NCBI RefSeq assembly: GCF_029968095.1
Contig: NZ_JASCIR010000015.1
Location: 95,404 to 159,403, forward strand
DNA length: 64,000 bases
DNA from: Streptomyces solicavernae
GTDB taxonomy: Bacteria > Actinomycetota > Actinomycetes > Streptomycetales > Streptomycetaceae
Reading direction: 5' to 3'
Program-made: the position numbers and the translations under genes
Shown: piece after piece, positions 42,354 to 50,510 of the stretch
Numbering within the stretch: the stretch's first letter is position 1
How the letters are laid out: every line of letters starts with the position of its first letter
The notes under the pieces: generated by a model
Databases searched by the model: none
Told to the model about the DNA's origin: nothing
Seen by the model: only the letters and a program-made list of their open reading frames with translations

Positions 42354-43655
42354 ATGCCCGTACCCATACCGCGGCAGCGAGCAGTCCCGGCCGCGGAAGG
42401 TGGTCAGGCGCAAGCGTTCCCGGCGCAGACCGGAACCGAGACGTTCCCGGCACAGGCCGGAACCGAGACCGGCAGCGGACTGACGCTGCTCGTGATCGAG
42501 GACGACCCGGCCGAGGCGCTGTCCGTGCCGGAGCTGCTCGACGCCGCAGGCAAGCCCATCCGTATCCGTACCGCCCGCAACCTCACCGAGGCCGAGCGGC
42601 TGCTGACCGACGACGTGCACTGCATCCTGCTCGACCTCGCGCTGCCCGCTCCGAGTGCGCCGGGCGCCGGCCACGGCGAGGACGAGCTGGCGACGCTGCG
42701 GCACGTCCTGCAGCTCGCGCCCCGGCACGCCGTGCTCGCGCTCACCGCGACCGGCGACATCGGCCTGGCCGGAGAGGCCGTACGAGTCGGCGCGCAGGAC
42801 TACCTGTTCCGCGAGGAGCTGGACGCCCGGCTGCTGAGTCGCGCCATTCGCTACGCAGTGGAGCGCAAGCGGGCCGACATCGCCCAGCGGCAGCTCACCG
42901 AGTCGCGGCTGCGCGCGCAGGAGAACGCCCGCCTGGAGCGGGGCCTGCTGCCCACGCCGCTGCTCGACGGCTCGCAGCTGCGGTTCGCCGCGCGCTACCG
43001 GCCGGGCCGCTCCCGGGCGCTGCTCGGCGGCGACTTCTACGACACGGTGCGTACGCCGGACGGCACGGTGCACGCCATGATCGGCGACGTCTGCGGGCAC
43101 GGCCCGGACGAGGCGGCGCTCGGCGTGGAGCTGCGGATCGCCTGGCGGGCGCTGACCTTCGCGGGCCTGAGCGGGGACGACCTGCTCTCGACACTGCAGC
43201 GGGTCCTGGAGCACGAGCGTCCGGACGAGGAGATCTTCGCGACGCTCTGCACGGTCGACATCTCGCCGGACGGCCGCCGCGCCGGGCTCTGCCTGGCCGG
43301 CCACCCCTCGCCGCTGATCGCCCGCCCGGGCCGCCCGGCGGAGCTGCTGCCGTACGAGAGCGGCGGCCCGGCGCTCGGTCTGCTGCCGCGTGCCCGCTGG
43401 CCGCGTCAGCAGGTGGAGCTGGGCGGCGAGTGGAGCCTGATGCTCTACACCGACGGCCTGATCGAGGGCCGGATCGGCCAGGGCAACCAGCGGCTCGGCC
43501 AGGACGGCATGGTGGAGATGGTCCGCCGCCAGGTGTCCGACGGGCTGCGCGGCGAGGATCTTCTGGAGGCGGCCGTCAGTGAGGTCCGGGACCTCAACGG
43601 TGGTGAGCTGACGGACGACGTGGCGGTGCTGCTGCTCGACCGGGACGGGCGGTAG
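42354..43655 (+). CDS. Response regulator fused to SpoIIE-type PP2C phosphatase
   Basis: A 433-aa protein. Residues 1-40 carry two copies of FPAQxGTET from a 27-bp DNA duplication. Receiver domain residues 43-165: acidic pair Glu49/Asp50, acceptor Asp94 (CILLDLALP), Thr in ALTATG, but Arg instead of the conserved Lys in DYLFREELD. After a coiled linker, the PP2C domain has GGDFYDTVRT, GDVCGHGPDEAAL, LAGHPSPL and LYTDGLIEGR. It dephosphorylates serine proteins such as anti-anti-sigma factors. Strong GGAGGGAAGGA site. Confidence 0.9.
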   Translation: MPVPIPRQRAVPAAEGGQAQAFPAQTGTETFPAQAGTETGSGLTLLVIEDDPAEALSVPELLDAAGKPIRIRTARNLTEAERLLTDDVHCILLDLALPAPSAPGAGHGEDELATLRHVLQLAPRHAVLALTATGDIGLAGEAVRVGAQDYLFREELDARLLSRAIRYAVERKRADIAQRQLTESRLRAQENARLERGLLPTPLLDGSQLRFAARYRPGRSRALLGGDFYDTVRTPDGTVHAMIGDVCGHGPDEAALGVELRIAWRALTFAGLSGDDLLSTLQRVLEHERPDEEIFATLCTVDISPDGRRAGLCLAGHPSPLIARPGRPAELLPYESGGPALGLLPRARWPRQQVELGGEWSLMLYTDGLIEGRIGQGNQRLGQDGMVEMVRRQVSDGLRGEDLLEAAVSEVRDLNGGELTDDVAVLLLDRDGR

Positions 43656-43684
43656 GCCGCCCTCGTCCGGTTCAGGTGCTGGCG

Positions 43685-43800
43685 GCGGCGGTCACCGGAG
43701 CCCCGAGGCCCACCGCTCTCACCGGAGCCCCGAAGCCGCCGCATTCACCGGAGCCCCGGAGCCGCCGCACTCACCGGAGCCCCGAAGCCGCCGGAGTCAC
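43685..43800. repeat. Tandem repeat, unit with CACCGGAGCCCCGAAGCCGC
   Basis: Four copies, period about 26-28 bp, between two convergent genes. Confidence 0.9.
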
Positions 43801-44141
43801 CGGCCGCCGTTGTACGGCCCGTACGGACCGTCGCTGCTGCTGCCGCGGCCGCCGCGGCGGCCGCCGGTGACCTGGCTGAGCGCGGGGCGTACGTCGACGA
43901 AGAAGACGATCGTGGCGATCAGGCCGGCGATCTGCAGCAGCAGGCCGAGGCCGGGAATGCCGATCAGGTTCACCAGCACCGCGATGCCGAGGATGATCAG
44001 CCAGAAGTTCTTGGTCTGCTTGCCGGCCGCGACGTAGGCGTCCGGGCGGGCGAGGGCGGCCATCACCAGAGCGACCGCCGCGAGCACGAGCATGGCGATG
44101 AAGAGCAGCCCCACGAAGCTCGCGAAACCTGACATCAGCAC
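43797..44141 (-). CDS. DUF2516 membrane protein
   Basis: A 114-aa protein with three helices (FASFVGLLFIAMLVLAAVAL, FWLIILGIAVLVNLIGIPGL, QIAGLIATIVFFVDV) and a Gly/Arg/Tyr tail. GTG 44141 is chosen. The order HTH gene, hbhA-like gene, DUF2516 gene is the same as Rv0474-Rv0475-Rv0476 of M. tuberculosis. A hairpin at 44215 separates it from the hbhA-like gene, so it likely has its own promoter. Function unknown. Confidence 0.85.
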   Translation of the reverse strand: MLMSGFASFVGLLFIAMLVLAAVALVMAALARPDAYVAAGKQTKNFWLIILGIAVLVNLIGIPGLGLLLQIAGLIATIVFFVDVRPALSQVTGGRRGGRGSSSDGPYGPYNGGR

Positions 44142-44214
44142 GTTGCCCACCACCTGATCCGAGTCGTCTCTACTCCGGCAACCGTACCCGGACGGGCGGT
44201 CGCGATACCCGTAG

Positions 44215-44249
44215 AACGCCCCGGGCACTCGCTGAGTGCCCGGGGCGTT
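44215..44249 (-). terminator. Terminator after hbhA-like gene
   Basis: A perfect 16-bp stem AACGCCCCGGGCACTC with loop GCT. Confidence 0.9.
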
Positions 44250-44301
44250 CCCGTACGTACTGGCGTGACCGCCGTACTGGCGTGACCGCCCGTCCTCGCG
44301 C

Positions 44302-44928
44302 CTACTTCGCGGGCGGGGTGGCCTTCTTCGCCGTGGCGGTCTTCTTGGCGGGGGCGGGCTTCTTCGCCGTCGAGGTCGTGGCGGCCTTCTTGGCGGACGC
44401 CGACTTCGACTCGTCCTCGACCGCGACGGGCTGCGCGGCAGGCTTAGGCTCAGCCGACTCGGCTGAGTCGGCCACCGGAGCCTCGACCGCGGCGGCGATC
44501 TCCTCGATCTCGTCGGCCGCCTCACCGCGCCAGACCCGGACGGTCTGCTCGCCGTGCTCGGCGACCTCCTCGTACTTCTCCCGGGCCTTCACCGCGTACT
44601 CGGCGGCGACGCCGACGCCGCGCAGGGCCAGGCCCTGGGCGGTCTCGCCGAACTTCTTGAGGTCGGTGTCGAGGCTGCCGAACACCTCGCTGACCTTGGC
44701 CTGCAGGCTCTCCTGCGCCTCCTTGGCGACGGCCGTGGCCTTCTCCTGGACCTCCTTGGGGTCCGTGGAGCGCACGGCCTCGAAGCGGGCCGGGGCCTCG
44801 GCCTGGAGCTTCTCGATCAGCGCGGGGACCTTCTTGGCCTGCTGCACCGCGAGGTCGGCCGTACCGGCCGCGAAGTAGAGCGGCTTGGGGTCGCTGAAGG
44901 TCTTGCGGATGTCATCGGTGATGGCCAT
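44302..44928 (-). CDS. HbhA-like protein with coiled coil and Lys/Ala/Pro tail
   Basis: A 208-aa protein. N-terminal DDIRKTFSDPKPLYFAAGTA, LAVQQAKKVPALIEKLQ, then a long helical region to about residue 140, and a C-terminal basic tail (KKAATTSTAKKPAPAKKTAT). This is the design of mycobacterial heparin-binding haemagglutinin. The synteny (HTH upstream, DUF2516 downstream) supports orthology. In Streptomyces it is probably a membrane- or nucleoid-associated structural protein, not an adhesin. GGAGGA precedes ATG 44928. Confidence 0.82.
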   Translation of the reverse strand: MAITDDIRKTFSDPKPLYFAAGTADLAVQQAKKVPALIEKLQAEAPARFEAVRSTDPKEVQEKATAVAKEAQESLQAKVSEVFGSLDTDLKKFGETAQGLALRGVGVAAEYAVKAREKYEEVAEHGEQTVRVWRGEAADEIEEIAAAVEAPVADSAESAEPKPAAQPVAVEDESKSASAKKAATTSTAKKPAPAKKTATAKKATPPAK

Positions 44929-44944
44929 GCCTGAGGTCCTCCGG

Positions 44945-45475
44945 TCAGGGTGAGGGTTTGGTGGTGGTGGTGCTGCTGCCGTCGGCCGTGCGGGGGCCGT
45001 CATCGGCGGTGTCCGTTTCGGCGCTGTCCGTTTCGGCGCTGTCCGTTTCGGCGATGTCCGTTTCGGCGATGTCCGTTTCGGCGATGTCCGTTTCGGCGAT
45101 GTCCGTTTCGGCGCTGTCGTCCTTCGTCTCGAATCCGTTCTCCTTGCGGAAGGACTCGTAGATCTGCAGCAGTACCTGCTTCTGCCGCTCGTTGATGGTC
45201 GGATCGGCAAGGATCGCGGCGCGCGTCTCCACTTCGTCGCGGTCACGCTCGTCGAGGATCCCGGCCTGCACGTACAGCGTCTCGGCGGAGATCCGCAGGG
45301 CCTTGGCGACCTGCTGCAGCACCTCGGCACTCGGCTTGCGCAGCCCGCGCTCGATCTGACTGAGGTACGGGTTGGACACCCCGGCGGCGTCGGCGAGTTG
45401 ACGCAACGACAGCTGCGCGTTGCGCCGCTGCTCGCGCAGGTACTCACCGAGGTTGCCGACGTTGAGCGATGCCAT
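44945..45475 (-). CDS. XRE-family transcription regulator (Rv0474-like)
   Basis: A 176-aa protein. Helix-turn-helix at residues about 7-62 (YLREQRRNAQLSLRQLADAA, SNPYLSQIERGLRKPSAEVL). A short helical region (NERQKQVLLQIYESFRKENG) follows, then seven AETDI/AETDS pentapeptide repeats from a 15-bp DNA array, ending Thr/Ser/Pro. It lies 16 bp before the hbhA-like gene, so it is likely the same operon. ATG 45475 is preferred. Confidence 0.88.
   Translation of the reverse strand: MASLNVGNLGEYLREQRRNAQLSLRQLADAAGVSNPYLSQIERGLRKPSAEVLQQVAKALRISAETLYVQAGILDERDRDEVETRAAILADPTINERQKQVLLQIYESFRKENGFETKDDSAETDIAETDIAETDIAETDIAETDSAETDSAETDTADDGPRTADGSSTTTTKPSP
45008..45118. repeat. 15-bp tandem repeat, unit TGTCCGTTTCGGCGA
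   Basis: Seven in-frame copies within the XRE gene; copies differ at one position (GAT/GCT). Confidence 0.95.
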
Positions 45476-45568
45476 GCGTCGATGGTGCAGCATCTGCGCT
45501 AACTATTGCAAGCAGGCGCTTGCAATAGTGTTCCGCGCCACGGGCCACGGCCGTGGCGCGTACGGTCT

Positions 45569-46402
45569 TCAGCGGAAGGCGGCACCATTGTCGGACGCCC
45601 ATTGCCGGAACGATCTGGCCGCGGTCCCGGTGATCCGGGGGACGGTGTCGCGCACCTTCAGCAGTTCGTCGTTGACGTCCCCGCCCATCAAGTCGAGGAC
45701 GGCAGCCGCGGTCTCGTCTCCCAGGAAGGAAGCCATCTGCCGGTGGGCTTCCTCCCGGCTGATCTCCATGCAGGCCACCTCCCGCCCCAACGCTGCAGCG
45801 ATGGCCGCGACCTGCCGTCGGGCCGAGATGCACTCCGGCCCGGTCAATGCATACGTCTGCCCCTGGTGACCCGGCTCGGTCAGCGCCGCGCGAGCCACCG
45901 CCGCGATGTCCGCAGGGTGGATGGCCGGGAGACCGATGTCCGCATACGGCGCTCGGACCACGCCCTGATCGCGAATCGACTGCGCCCACCACAGGGTGTT
46001 CGAGGCGAACTGCGTCGGCCGCAGGATGGTCCAGGCCATGCCGCTGTCCTTGAGCAGCCGCTCGACAGCCAGGTTCTCGGCGGCCGCGGGCAAATGCGGA
46101 TGAGTCTGCACCGTGATCGACGACACGAGCACCACATGCTCCACGCCTGCCTGCCGGGCAGCCGCCAGGATCTCCGCTTCCGCACCCATACCCGACAGCA
46201 GGAACAGGGAGCGCACTCCCTCCAGCGCGGCCTTCAGGGAATCCGCCTGCGCGAGATCGCCCTCAACGGGTTCGATCCCTTCAGCGAACGAGGCCCGTCC
46301 CGCATCACGAGTCAGACCTCGCAGCGGTGCGGCGCCCGCCGCGTGCAGCTCCGTCAGCAGAGCACTTCCGATTCTCCCGGTCGCGCCGGTTACGAGGATC
46401 AT
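45569..46402 (-). CDS. NAD(P)H-binding NmrA-like oxidoreductase
   Basis: A 277-aa atypical short-chain dehydrogenase. Dinucleotide motif MILVTGATGRIGSALL at the N-terminus, LFLLSGMGAEAEILAAARQA, VEHVVLVSSITVQTHPHLPA and the ILRPTQFASNTLWW segment of the NmrA/QOR2-like group. It probably acts as an NAD(P)H-quinone reductase or redox sensor. ATG 46402 follows AGGGAGAG. A GACCTCAA/TTGGGGTC dyad lies in its promoter. Confidence 0.85.
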   Translation of the reverse strand: MILVTGATGRIGSALLTELHAAGAAPLRGLTRDAGRASFAEGIEPVEGDLAQADSLKAALEGVRSLFLLSGMGAEAEILAAARQAGVEHVVLVSSITVQTHPHLPAAAENLAVERLLKDSGMAWTILRPTQFASNTLWWAQSIRDQGVVRAPYADIGLPAIHPADIAAVARAALTEPGHQGQTYALTGPECISARRQVAAIAAALGREVACMEISREEAHRQMASFLGDETAAAVLDLMGGDVNDELLKVRDTVPRITGTAARSFRQWASDNGAAFR

Positions 46403-46465
46403 CGCCGTCTCTCCCTGTCGTCCTCTTGCTGTCGTCAGCCGGTGATCACGTTCCAGGGACGCTAA

Positions 46466-46487
46466 GACCTCAACCTCACTTGGGGTC
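46466..46487 (-). promoter_or_regulatory. MerR/SoxR-like operator dyad
   Basis: GACCTCAA and TTGGGGTC (one mismatch) with 6 bases between, adjoining a minus-strand TTGACC -35. This is the arrangement of MerR-type promoters. No MerR gene is adjacent. Confidence 0.5.
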
Positions 46488-46611
46488 AAGGAATCAGCCC
46501 CACTGCCTCAGGTTGAGTGAGAAGCCATGCCCCGATCTCCTCGAAGTCCGCCTCCGCGAGCCCGAACAGCGCGTCGATGCGATGCCCGCACCCGCCCCCG
46601 GAAACGGACCC

Positions 46612-46665
46612 TCAGAACGGCAACGGACCCTGAGAACAGCAACGAACCCTCAGAACGGCAACGGC
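46612..46665. repeat. Tandem repeat, unit with CCCTCAGAACGGCAACGG
   Basis: Three imperfect copies at the 3' end of the helicase gene. Confidence 0.75.
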
Positions 46666-48776
46666 CGGCTGTGCACCACATCCAGGCGGGACACCGCGCG
46701 GGTCAGGACCACATAGAGCCTCGCCAGGCCCCGCCGCTCCGCCTCCACCACCGCCGCGGGTTCGACGGCGACGACATGGTCGTACTCCAGACCCTTGGCC
46801 ACGGACGCGGGCAACACCGCGAGCCGGGCGCCGAGTTGATCCGGAGAGGCCGGGGACAGACCCGCGCCGGCGAGTGCGGCGTGCAGGGCGGCCGCGCTCA
46901 CCGGGCCCTCGTCGGGCGCGATCACGCCCACCGAGCCCTCCCGCCCGAGCGCCTCCCGCACGAGCCGTACCGTCGCGTCGATCACCCCGGCCCCGTCCAC
47001 CGCCTCCTCGGTGCGCACCTGACCGTCCGCGCGCAGGGACCGGGCGGGCGGTACGTCGACGTCGAGGGCGGCGAGCAGCCGGTTCGTGACCTCGACGACC
47101 GCCGCGGGCACCCGGAATCCGACGGTCAGCGGCGCCAGTACAGCATCGGGCCGGCCCAGGTGCCCGAGGAGTACGGGCCACGCGCGGGCCGCCCACGGCG
47201 TGGTGCCCTGGGCCAGGTCGCCGAGGACGGTCAGCGAACCGTAGGCGGAGCGGCGGGCGATCGCGCGGCACTCCATCGGGGAGAGGTCCTGCGCCTCGTC
47301 GACCACGATGTGCCCGTAGCCCTGCGGATGCTCGATCAGCCCGGCCACCTCGTCGAGCAGCACCAGGTCGGCCGCGCTCCACCGGGCGGACTTGTACGAA
47401 CGCGGCACCTTCGGCCACAGCAGGCGGCGCTGCTCCTCCGCGTCGAGGACACCCTCGGCCGCCCGTCCCAACACCCCGGCGTCGGCGAGGAGTTCGGCCA
47501 CGACCTGCTCGGGCGTCACCTTCGGCCAGACCTCGTCCACGAAGGCACCGAGAGGCCGGGCCCGGCCGGTCCGCTGCAGCCAGGACTGCGGGCGCGGCCC
47601 CGCGCGGCGCTCGGCCTGCTCCTGGATCAGCCGCACGGCCCGCGTCCGGACCCGCTCCCGCCCGACGGCGTACGGCGGCTGCTCCGCGCGTACGTCCTCG
47701 ACGATCCGTTCCAACTCCGCGCGCCCGATCCGCCAGCGGTACGAGCCGTCCGGTACGGCAAGGGAGCCGGCGGGCGGGCGCACGCGCGCGTACAGGGCGT
47801 TGCGCAGCACCCGTGCCATCCGGGCGTCGTGTTTGACGACCGCCGCCCCTTCGCTGTCCGTGCCGCGTACCGGCTGCCGGGCGAGCTCGTCCACGACGGT
47901 GGACTGCCGCACTCCGCCCTCACCGAGCGCGGGCAGCACCTCCGCGATGTACGACAGGAAGGTGCGGTTGGGCCCGAGCACGAGCAGCCCGTTGCGCTGC
48001 ACGCGCTGCGGGTGGGTGTAGAGCAGGTACGCGGCGCGGTGCAGGCCTACCGCGGTCTTGCCGGTGCCGGGGGCGCCCTGCACGCACAGCGAGGTGCCGA
48101 GGTCGCGGCGGACGAGGTCGTCCTGGTCGGGCTGGATGGTGGCGGCGATGTCCCGCATGGGGCCGACCCGGGGCCGCTCGATCTCACCGGCGAGGATCAT
48201 CCCACTGCCCGGCCGTTCGTCGTCGAGGTCGCCGTCGAGGTCGTCGCCGAGGTGTTCGTCCTCCAGGCCGGTGAGGTCGCCCGGCTCCCCCGTGCCGCCC
48301 GGGGCCCAGCCGAAGCGGCGCCGGACGCGCACGCCCTGGGGGTCGCGCGGGCCCGCCTGGTAGAAGGCGCGGGCGACGGGGGCGCGCCAGTCGACGACGA
48401 GGGGCGGGCTCGCCGGGTGCTCGGTGATGCGCAGTCGGCCGACGTGGTAGCTCTGCCCGGCGTGGTCACCGGCGTCCCGCTCCCCCGACGCGAAGTCCAG
48501 GCGGCCGAAGAACAGCGGCCCGGGCGGGAGTTCACGCATCGCCTTCGCGTCACTGCGGAACCGGCGCCCCAGGATTTCCGCGTCCGCTCCCGACGCGGAG
48601 ACGTCCTCGCCTGTGACGACCTGCTCCTGCGCGCCTTCGGCCATCGCGGCAAGGGCGGCCCGGCAGGCGTCGTGGTACGCCCGCTCCTGGTGGAGGGCTC
48701 GGTCGAGGGCGTGGTCGGGGTGGCAGTCGGGGGCAGGGGCGGCACGGAGTCCGGGGTCAGGGTCGAGGGCGCGCAT
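46650..48776 (-). CDS. HelD/HelR-like RNA polymerase-recycling helicase
   Basis: A 708-aa superfamily 1 helicase. The N-terminal coiled arm (residues 1-60) is typical of HelD, then a Val/Asp-rich region (VVDWRAPVARAFYQA), Walker A QGAPGTGKTAVGLHRAAYLL, a long insertion, Walker B VVDEAQDLSPMECRAIARR, GDLAQGTTPWAARAW (motif III), and C-terminal LPASVAKGLEYDHVV, LYVVLTRAV. HelD-class proteins pull RNA polymerase off DNA; the actinobacterial HelR type also displaces rifamycins. It has the expected length. Divergent from a TetR gene with an operator-like dyad. Confidence 0.85.
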   Translation of the reverse strand: MRALDPDPGLRAAPAPDCHPDHALDRALHQERAYHDACRAALAAMAEGAQEQVVTGEDVSASGADAEILGRRFRSDAKAMRELPPGPLFFGRLDFASGERDAGDHAGQSYHVGRLRITEHPASPPLVVDWRAPVARAFYQAGPRDPQGVRVRRRFGWAPGGTGEPGDLTGLEDEHLGDDLDGDLDDERPGSGMILAGEIERPRVGPMRDIAATIQPDQDDLVRRDLGTSLCVQGAPGTGKTAVGLHRAAYLLYTHPQRVQRNGLLVLGPNRTFLSYIAEVLPALGEGGVRQSTVVDELARQPVRGTDSEGAAVVKHDARMARVLRNALYARVRPPAGSLAVPDGSYRWRIGRAELERIVEDVRAEQPPYAVGRERVRTRAVRLIQEQAERRAGPRPQSWLQRTGRARPLGAFVDEVWPKVTPEQVVAELLADAGVLGRAAEGVLDAEEQRRLLWPKVPRSYKSARWSAADLVLLDEVAGLIEHPQGYGHIVVDEAQDLSPMECRAIARRSAYGSLTVLGDLAQGTTPWAARAWPVLLGHLGRPDAVLAPLTVGFRVPAAVVEVTNRLLAALDVDVPPARSLRADGQVRTEEAVDGAGVIDATVRLVREALGREGSVGVIAPDEGPVSAAALHAALAGAGLSPASPDQLGARLAVLPASVAKGLEYDHVVAVEPAAVVEAERRGLARLYVVLTRAVSRLDVVHSRPLPF

Positions 48777-48788
48777 ACGAGCGAGAAT

Positions 48789-48807
48789 AACGTAACCGAG
48801 TAACGTT
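48789..48807. promoter_or_regulatory. Operator-like dyad between helicase and tetR
   Basis: AACGTAAC / GTAACGTT with 3 bases between (7 of 8 pairs). It starts 13 bases from the helicase ATG and 38 from the TetR ATG; a TetR site by position. Confidence 0.6.
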
Positions 48808-48844
48808 TGTGACCGGGATGCGTTTCACCGCGTAAGCTGTCCTC

Positions 48845-49504
48845 ATGAGCCGTACGCCCCCTCCCCCGGCACGCCCGGTCCTGCCCGCCGACACCGGGAG
48901 CGGGCTGCGCGAGCGCAAGAAGCAGCGGACCTACCAGGCGATCTCCGACGCCGCGATCGCCCTCTTCCTGGAGAAGGGCTTCGAGAAGGTGTCGGTGGCG
49001 GAGGTCGCGGCGGCGGCGGAGATCTCCAAGCCGACGCTCTTCCGGTACTTCCCGGCCAAGGAGGATCTGGCCCTGCACCGGCTCGCGGACCACGAGGACG
49101 AGGCGAGCCGCGTCGTCACGGGGCGCGCCCCGCAGCAGTCCCCGCTGGACGCGCTGCGCCGGCACTTCCTGGCCGGCCTGCGGCTGCGCGACCCCGTGAC
49201 GGGCCTCAGCGACGAGCCCGAGGTGCTCGCCTTCCACCGCCTGATCTACGGCACGCCGTCCCTGGTCGCCCGTCTGTACGCGTACCAGTCCCGCGCCGAG
49301 GAGTCACTCGCCACCGCACTCGGCGGCGACGACGGGGCGCGGCTCGCGGCCGGTCAGATCGTGGCCGTCCAGCGCATCCTGGCCGAGGCCAACTGGCGGC
49401 GCATCGCCGCCGGAGAACACGCCGCCGTGCTCTACCCGGACGCGGTCGAGGCCGCAGAACGCGGATTCGGCCAACTCCGTTCGGGGCTCGGGGCGTACGC
49501 GTGA
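48845..49504 (+). CDS. TetR-family regulator (divergent to helicase)
   Basis: A 219-aa protein. Helix-turn-helix RTYQAISDAAIALFLEKGFE, VSVAEVAAAAEISKPTLFRY at residues about 28-72. The C-terminal helical ligand domain has HFLAGLRLRDPVTGLSD and RLIYGTPSLVARLYAYQSRA, like TetR members with the MftR-type C-terminus. It probably represses itself and the helicase gene until an inducer binds. Confidence 0.88.
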   Translation: MSRTPPPPARPVLPADTGSGLRERKKQRTYQAISDAAIALFLEKGFEKVSVAEVAAAAEISKPTLFRYFPAKEDLALHRLADHEDEASRVVTGRAPQQSPLDALRRHFLAGLRLRDPVTGLSDEPEVLAFHRLIYGTPSLVARLYAYQSRAEESLATALGGDDGARLAAGQIVAVQRILAEANWRRIAAGEHAAVLYPDAVEAAERGFGQLRSGLGAYA

Positions 49505-49524
49505 GAACGGGAAGCCAGACCTCC

Positions 49525-49632
49525 CGGGGAGACGGTCCCCAGCAGGACGGGGAGACGGTCCCTAGCAGGACGGGGAGACGGCCCCCAGCAGGACGGGGAG
49601 ACGGCCCCCAGCAGGACGGGGAGACGGCCCCT
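49525..49632. repeat. 24-bp tandem repeat, unit with CAGCAGGACGGGGAGACGG
   Basis: Four to five copies between two convergent TetR genes. Confidence 0.95.
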
Positions 49633-50410
49633 AGGAAGCGTCCGCCGCGCCCGGACCCCGTTGCCGCGCGATCAGCGCCGCCACCCCGTCGAGTACGCAC
49701 CCCAGGCCGAACTCGAAGTCCTCGTCCGCTCCGCCCTCCGGTCGCTCCAGGACGCCGGAGTCGAGGAGCCGTGTGACCGCCGGGTGGCTGTCGCGGTCGG
49801 TGAGGGCGGTGAGGGTGCGGCGGTAGCGGGTCATGACCTCGGCGGAGGTGCGGCCGCCCGCCACGATCGCGGCGTCCAGGTCGGACATGAGCATGGCCTC
49901 GTTGCGGACGAACCCGCCGACCAGCACGAGCACCCCCAGCTTGGCGCCCTCGTCGAGCCCGGTCCCGTCGAGCGCCGCGAGCCCCTGCTCCATCCACGCC
50001 ACCGACCTGGGGCTCGCGGGCGGGCCCGAAATCGGGATGCGCAGGATCCACAAGTTGTCGAGGAAGACGGCGCGCTGGGCCCGCGCCCAACGACTCAGCC
50101 CGTCACGCCAGTCGCCGCCCGGCTCGGGCGATTCCGGCGGCGCGGGCATGACCGCTTCCTGCATCAGCACGTAGAGCTCGTCCTTGGCTCCGACGTACCG
50201 GTACAGGGACATCGGCGAGACGCCCAGCTCCTTGGCCACGCGCCCCATCGACACCGCGCCCACCCCGTCGGCCGCCGCGACGCGCACGGCGGTGCTGACG
50301 ATCCGGTCCAGAGTGAGGCCGGGCTTCGGGCCCTTCGCCGGGCGCTCCCGCAGCCCCCAGGCCGTCGCGAGGCTCGCGGGCAGTCCCGTCCGCTCGTCCT
50401 CCGTCGTCAT
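49631..50410 (-). CDS. TetR-family repressor of ABC exporter
   Basis: A 259-aa protein of the TetR/TetR_C type. HTH LDRIVSTAVRVAAADGVGAV, SMGRVAKELGVSPMSLYRYV at residues 43-85. The C-terminal domain (WRDGLSRWARAQRAVFLDNL, EQGLAALDGTGLDEGAKLGV, GGADEDFEFGLGCVLDGVAA) is like the drug-binding domains of TetR itself. ATG 50410 with AAGGAGG upstream. Divergent from the ABC exporter genes over two matching operators. Confidence 0.9.
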   Translation of the reverse strand: MTTEDERTGLPASLATAWGLRERPAKGPKPGLTLDRIVSTAVRVAAADGVGAVSMGRVAKELGVSPMSLYRYVGAKDELYVLMQEAVMPAPPESPEPGGDWRDGLSRWARAQRAVFLDNLWILRIPISGPPASPRSVAWMEQGLAALDGTGLDEGAKLGVLVLVGGFVRNEAMLMSDLDAAIVAGGRTSAEVMTRYRRTLTALTDRDSHPAVTRLLDSGVLERPEGGADEDFEFGLGCVLDGVAALIARQRGPGAADAS

Positions 50411-50450
50411 CCCGCGCCTCCTTCCCGGCCGCTTGACGCACATCCTAGTT

Positions 50451-50469
50451 CTGCGTAACCCTTACACAG
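50451..50469. promoter_or_regulatory. TetR operator 1
   Basis: CTGCGTAA CCC TTACACAG, a 19-bp dyad with one mismatch. Centre 21 bp from operator 2. Confidence 0.85.
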
Positions 50470-50471
50470 TA

Positions 50472-50490
50472 CTGCGTAGGCCTTACGCAG
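50472..50490. promoter_or_regulatory. TetR operator 2
   Basis: CTGCGTAG GCC TTACGCAG, a 19-bp near-perfect dyad, 20 bases before the exporter ATG. Confidence 0.87.
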
Positions 50491-50510
50491 AACGGGAGGA
50501 GTGAGAACCC

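Noticed and set aside
46527..48803. 758-codon open frame on the + strand opposite the helicase
   Set aside because: Antisense shadow of the HelD-like gene; composition is Arg/Pro/Gly-rich with no motif.
48777..48844. Rifamycin-associated element before the HelR-like gene
   Set aside because: The only dyad present (AACGTAAC-N3-GTAACGTT) does not resemble that element; treated as a TetR site.
49525..49632. Regular 24-bp repeats as a possible CRISPR array
   Set aside because: No unique spacers between units and no cas genes; simple tandem repeat.
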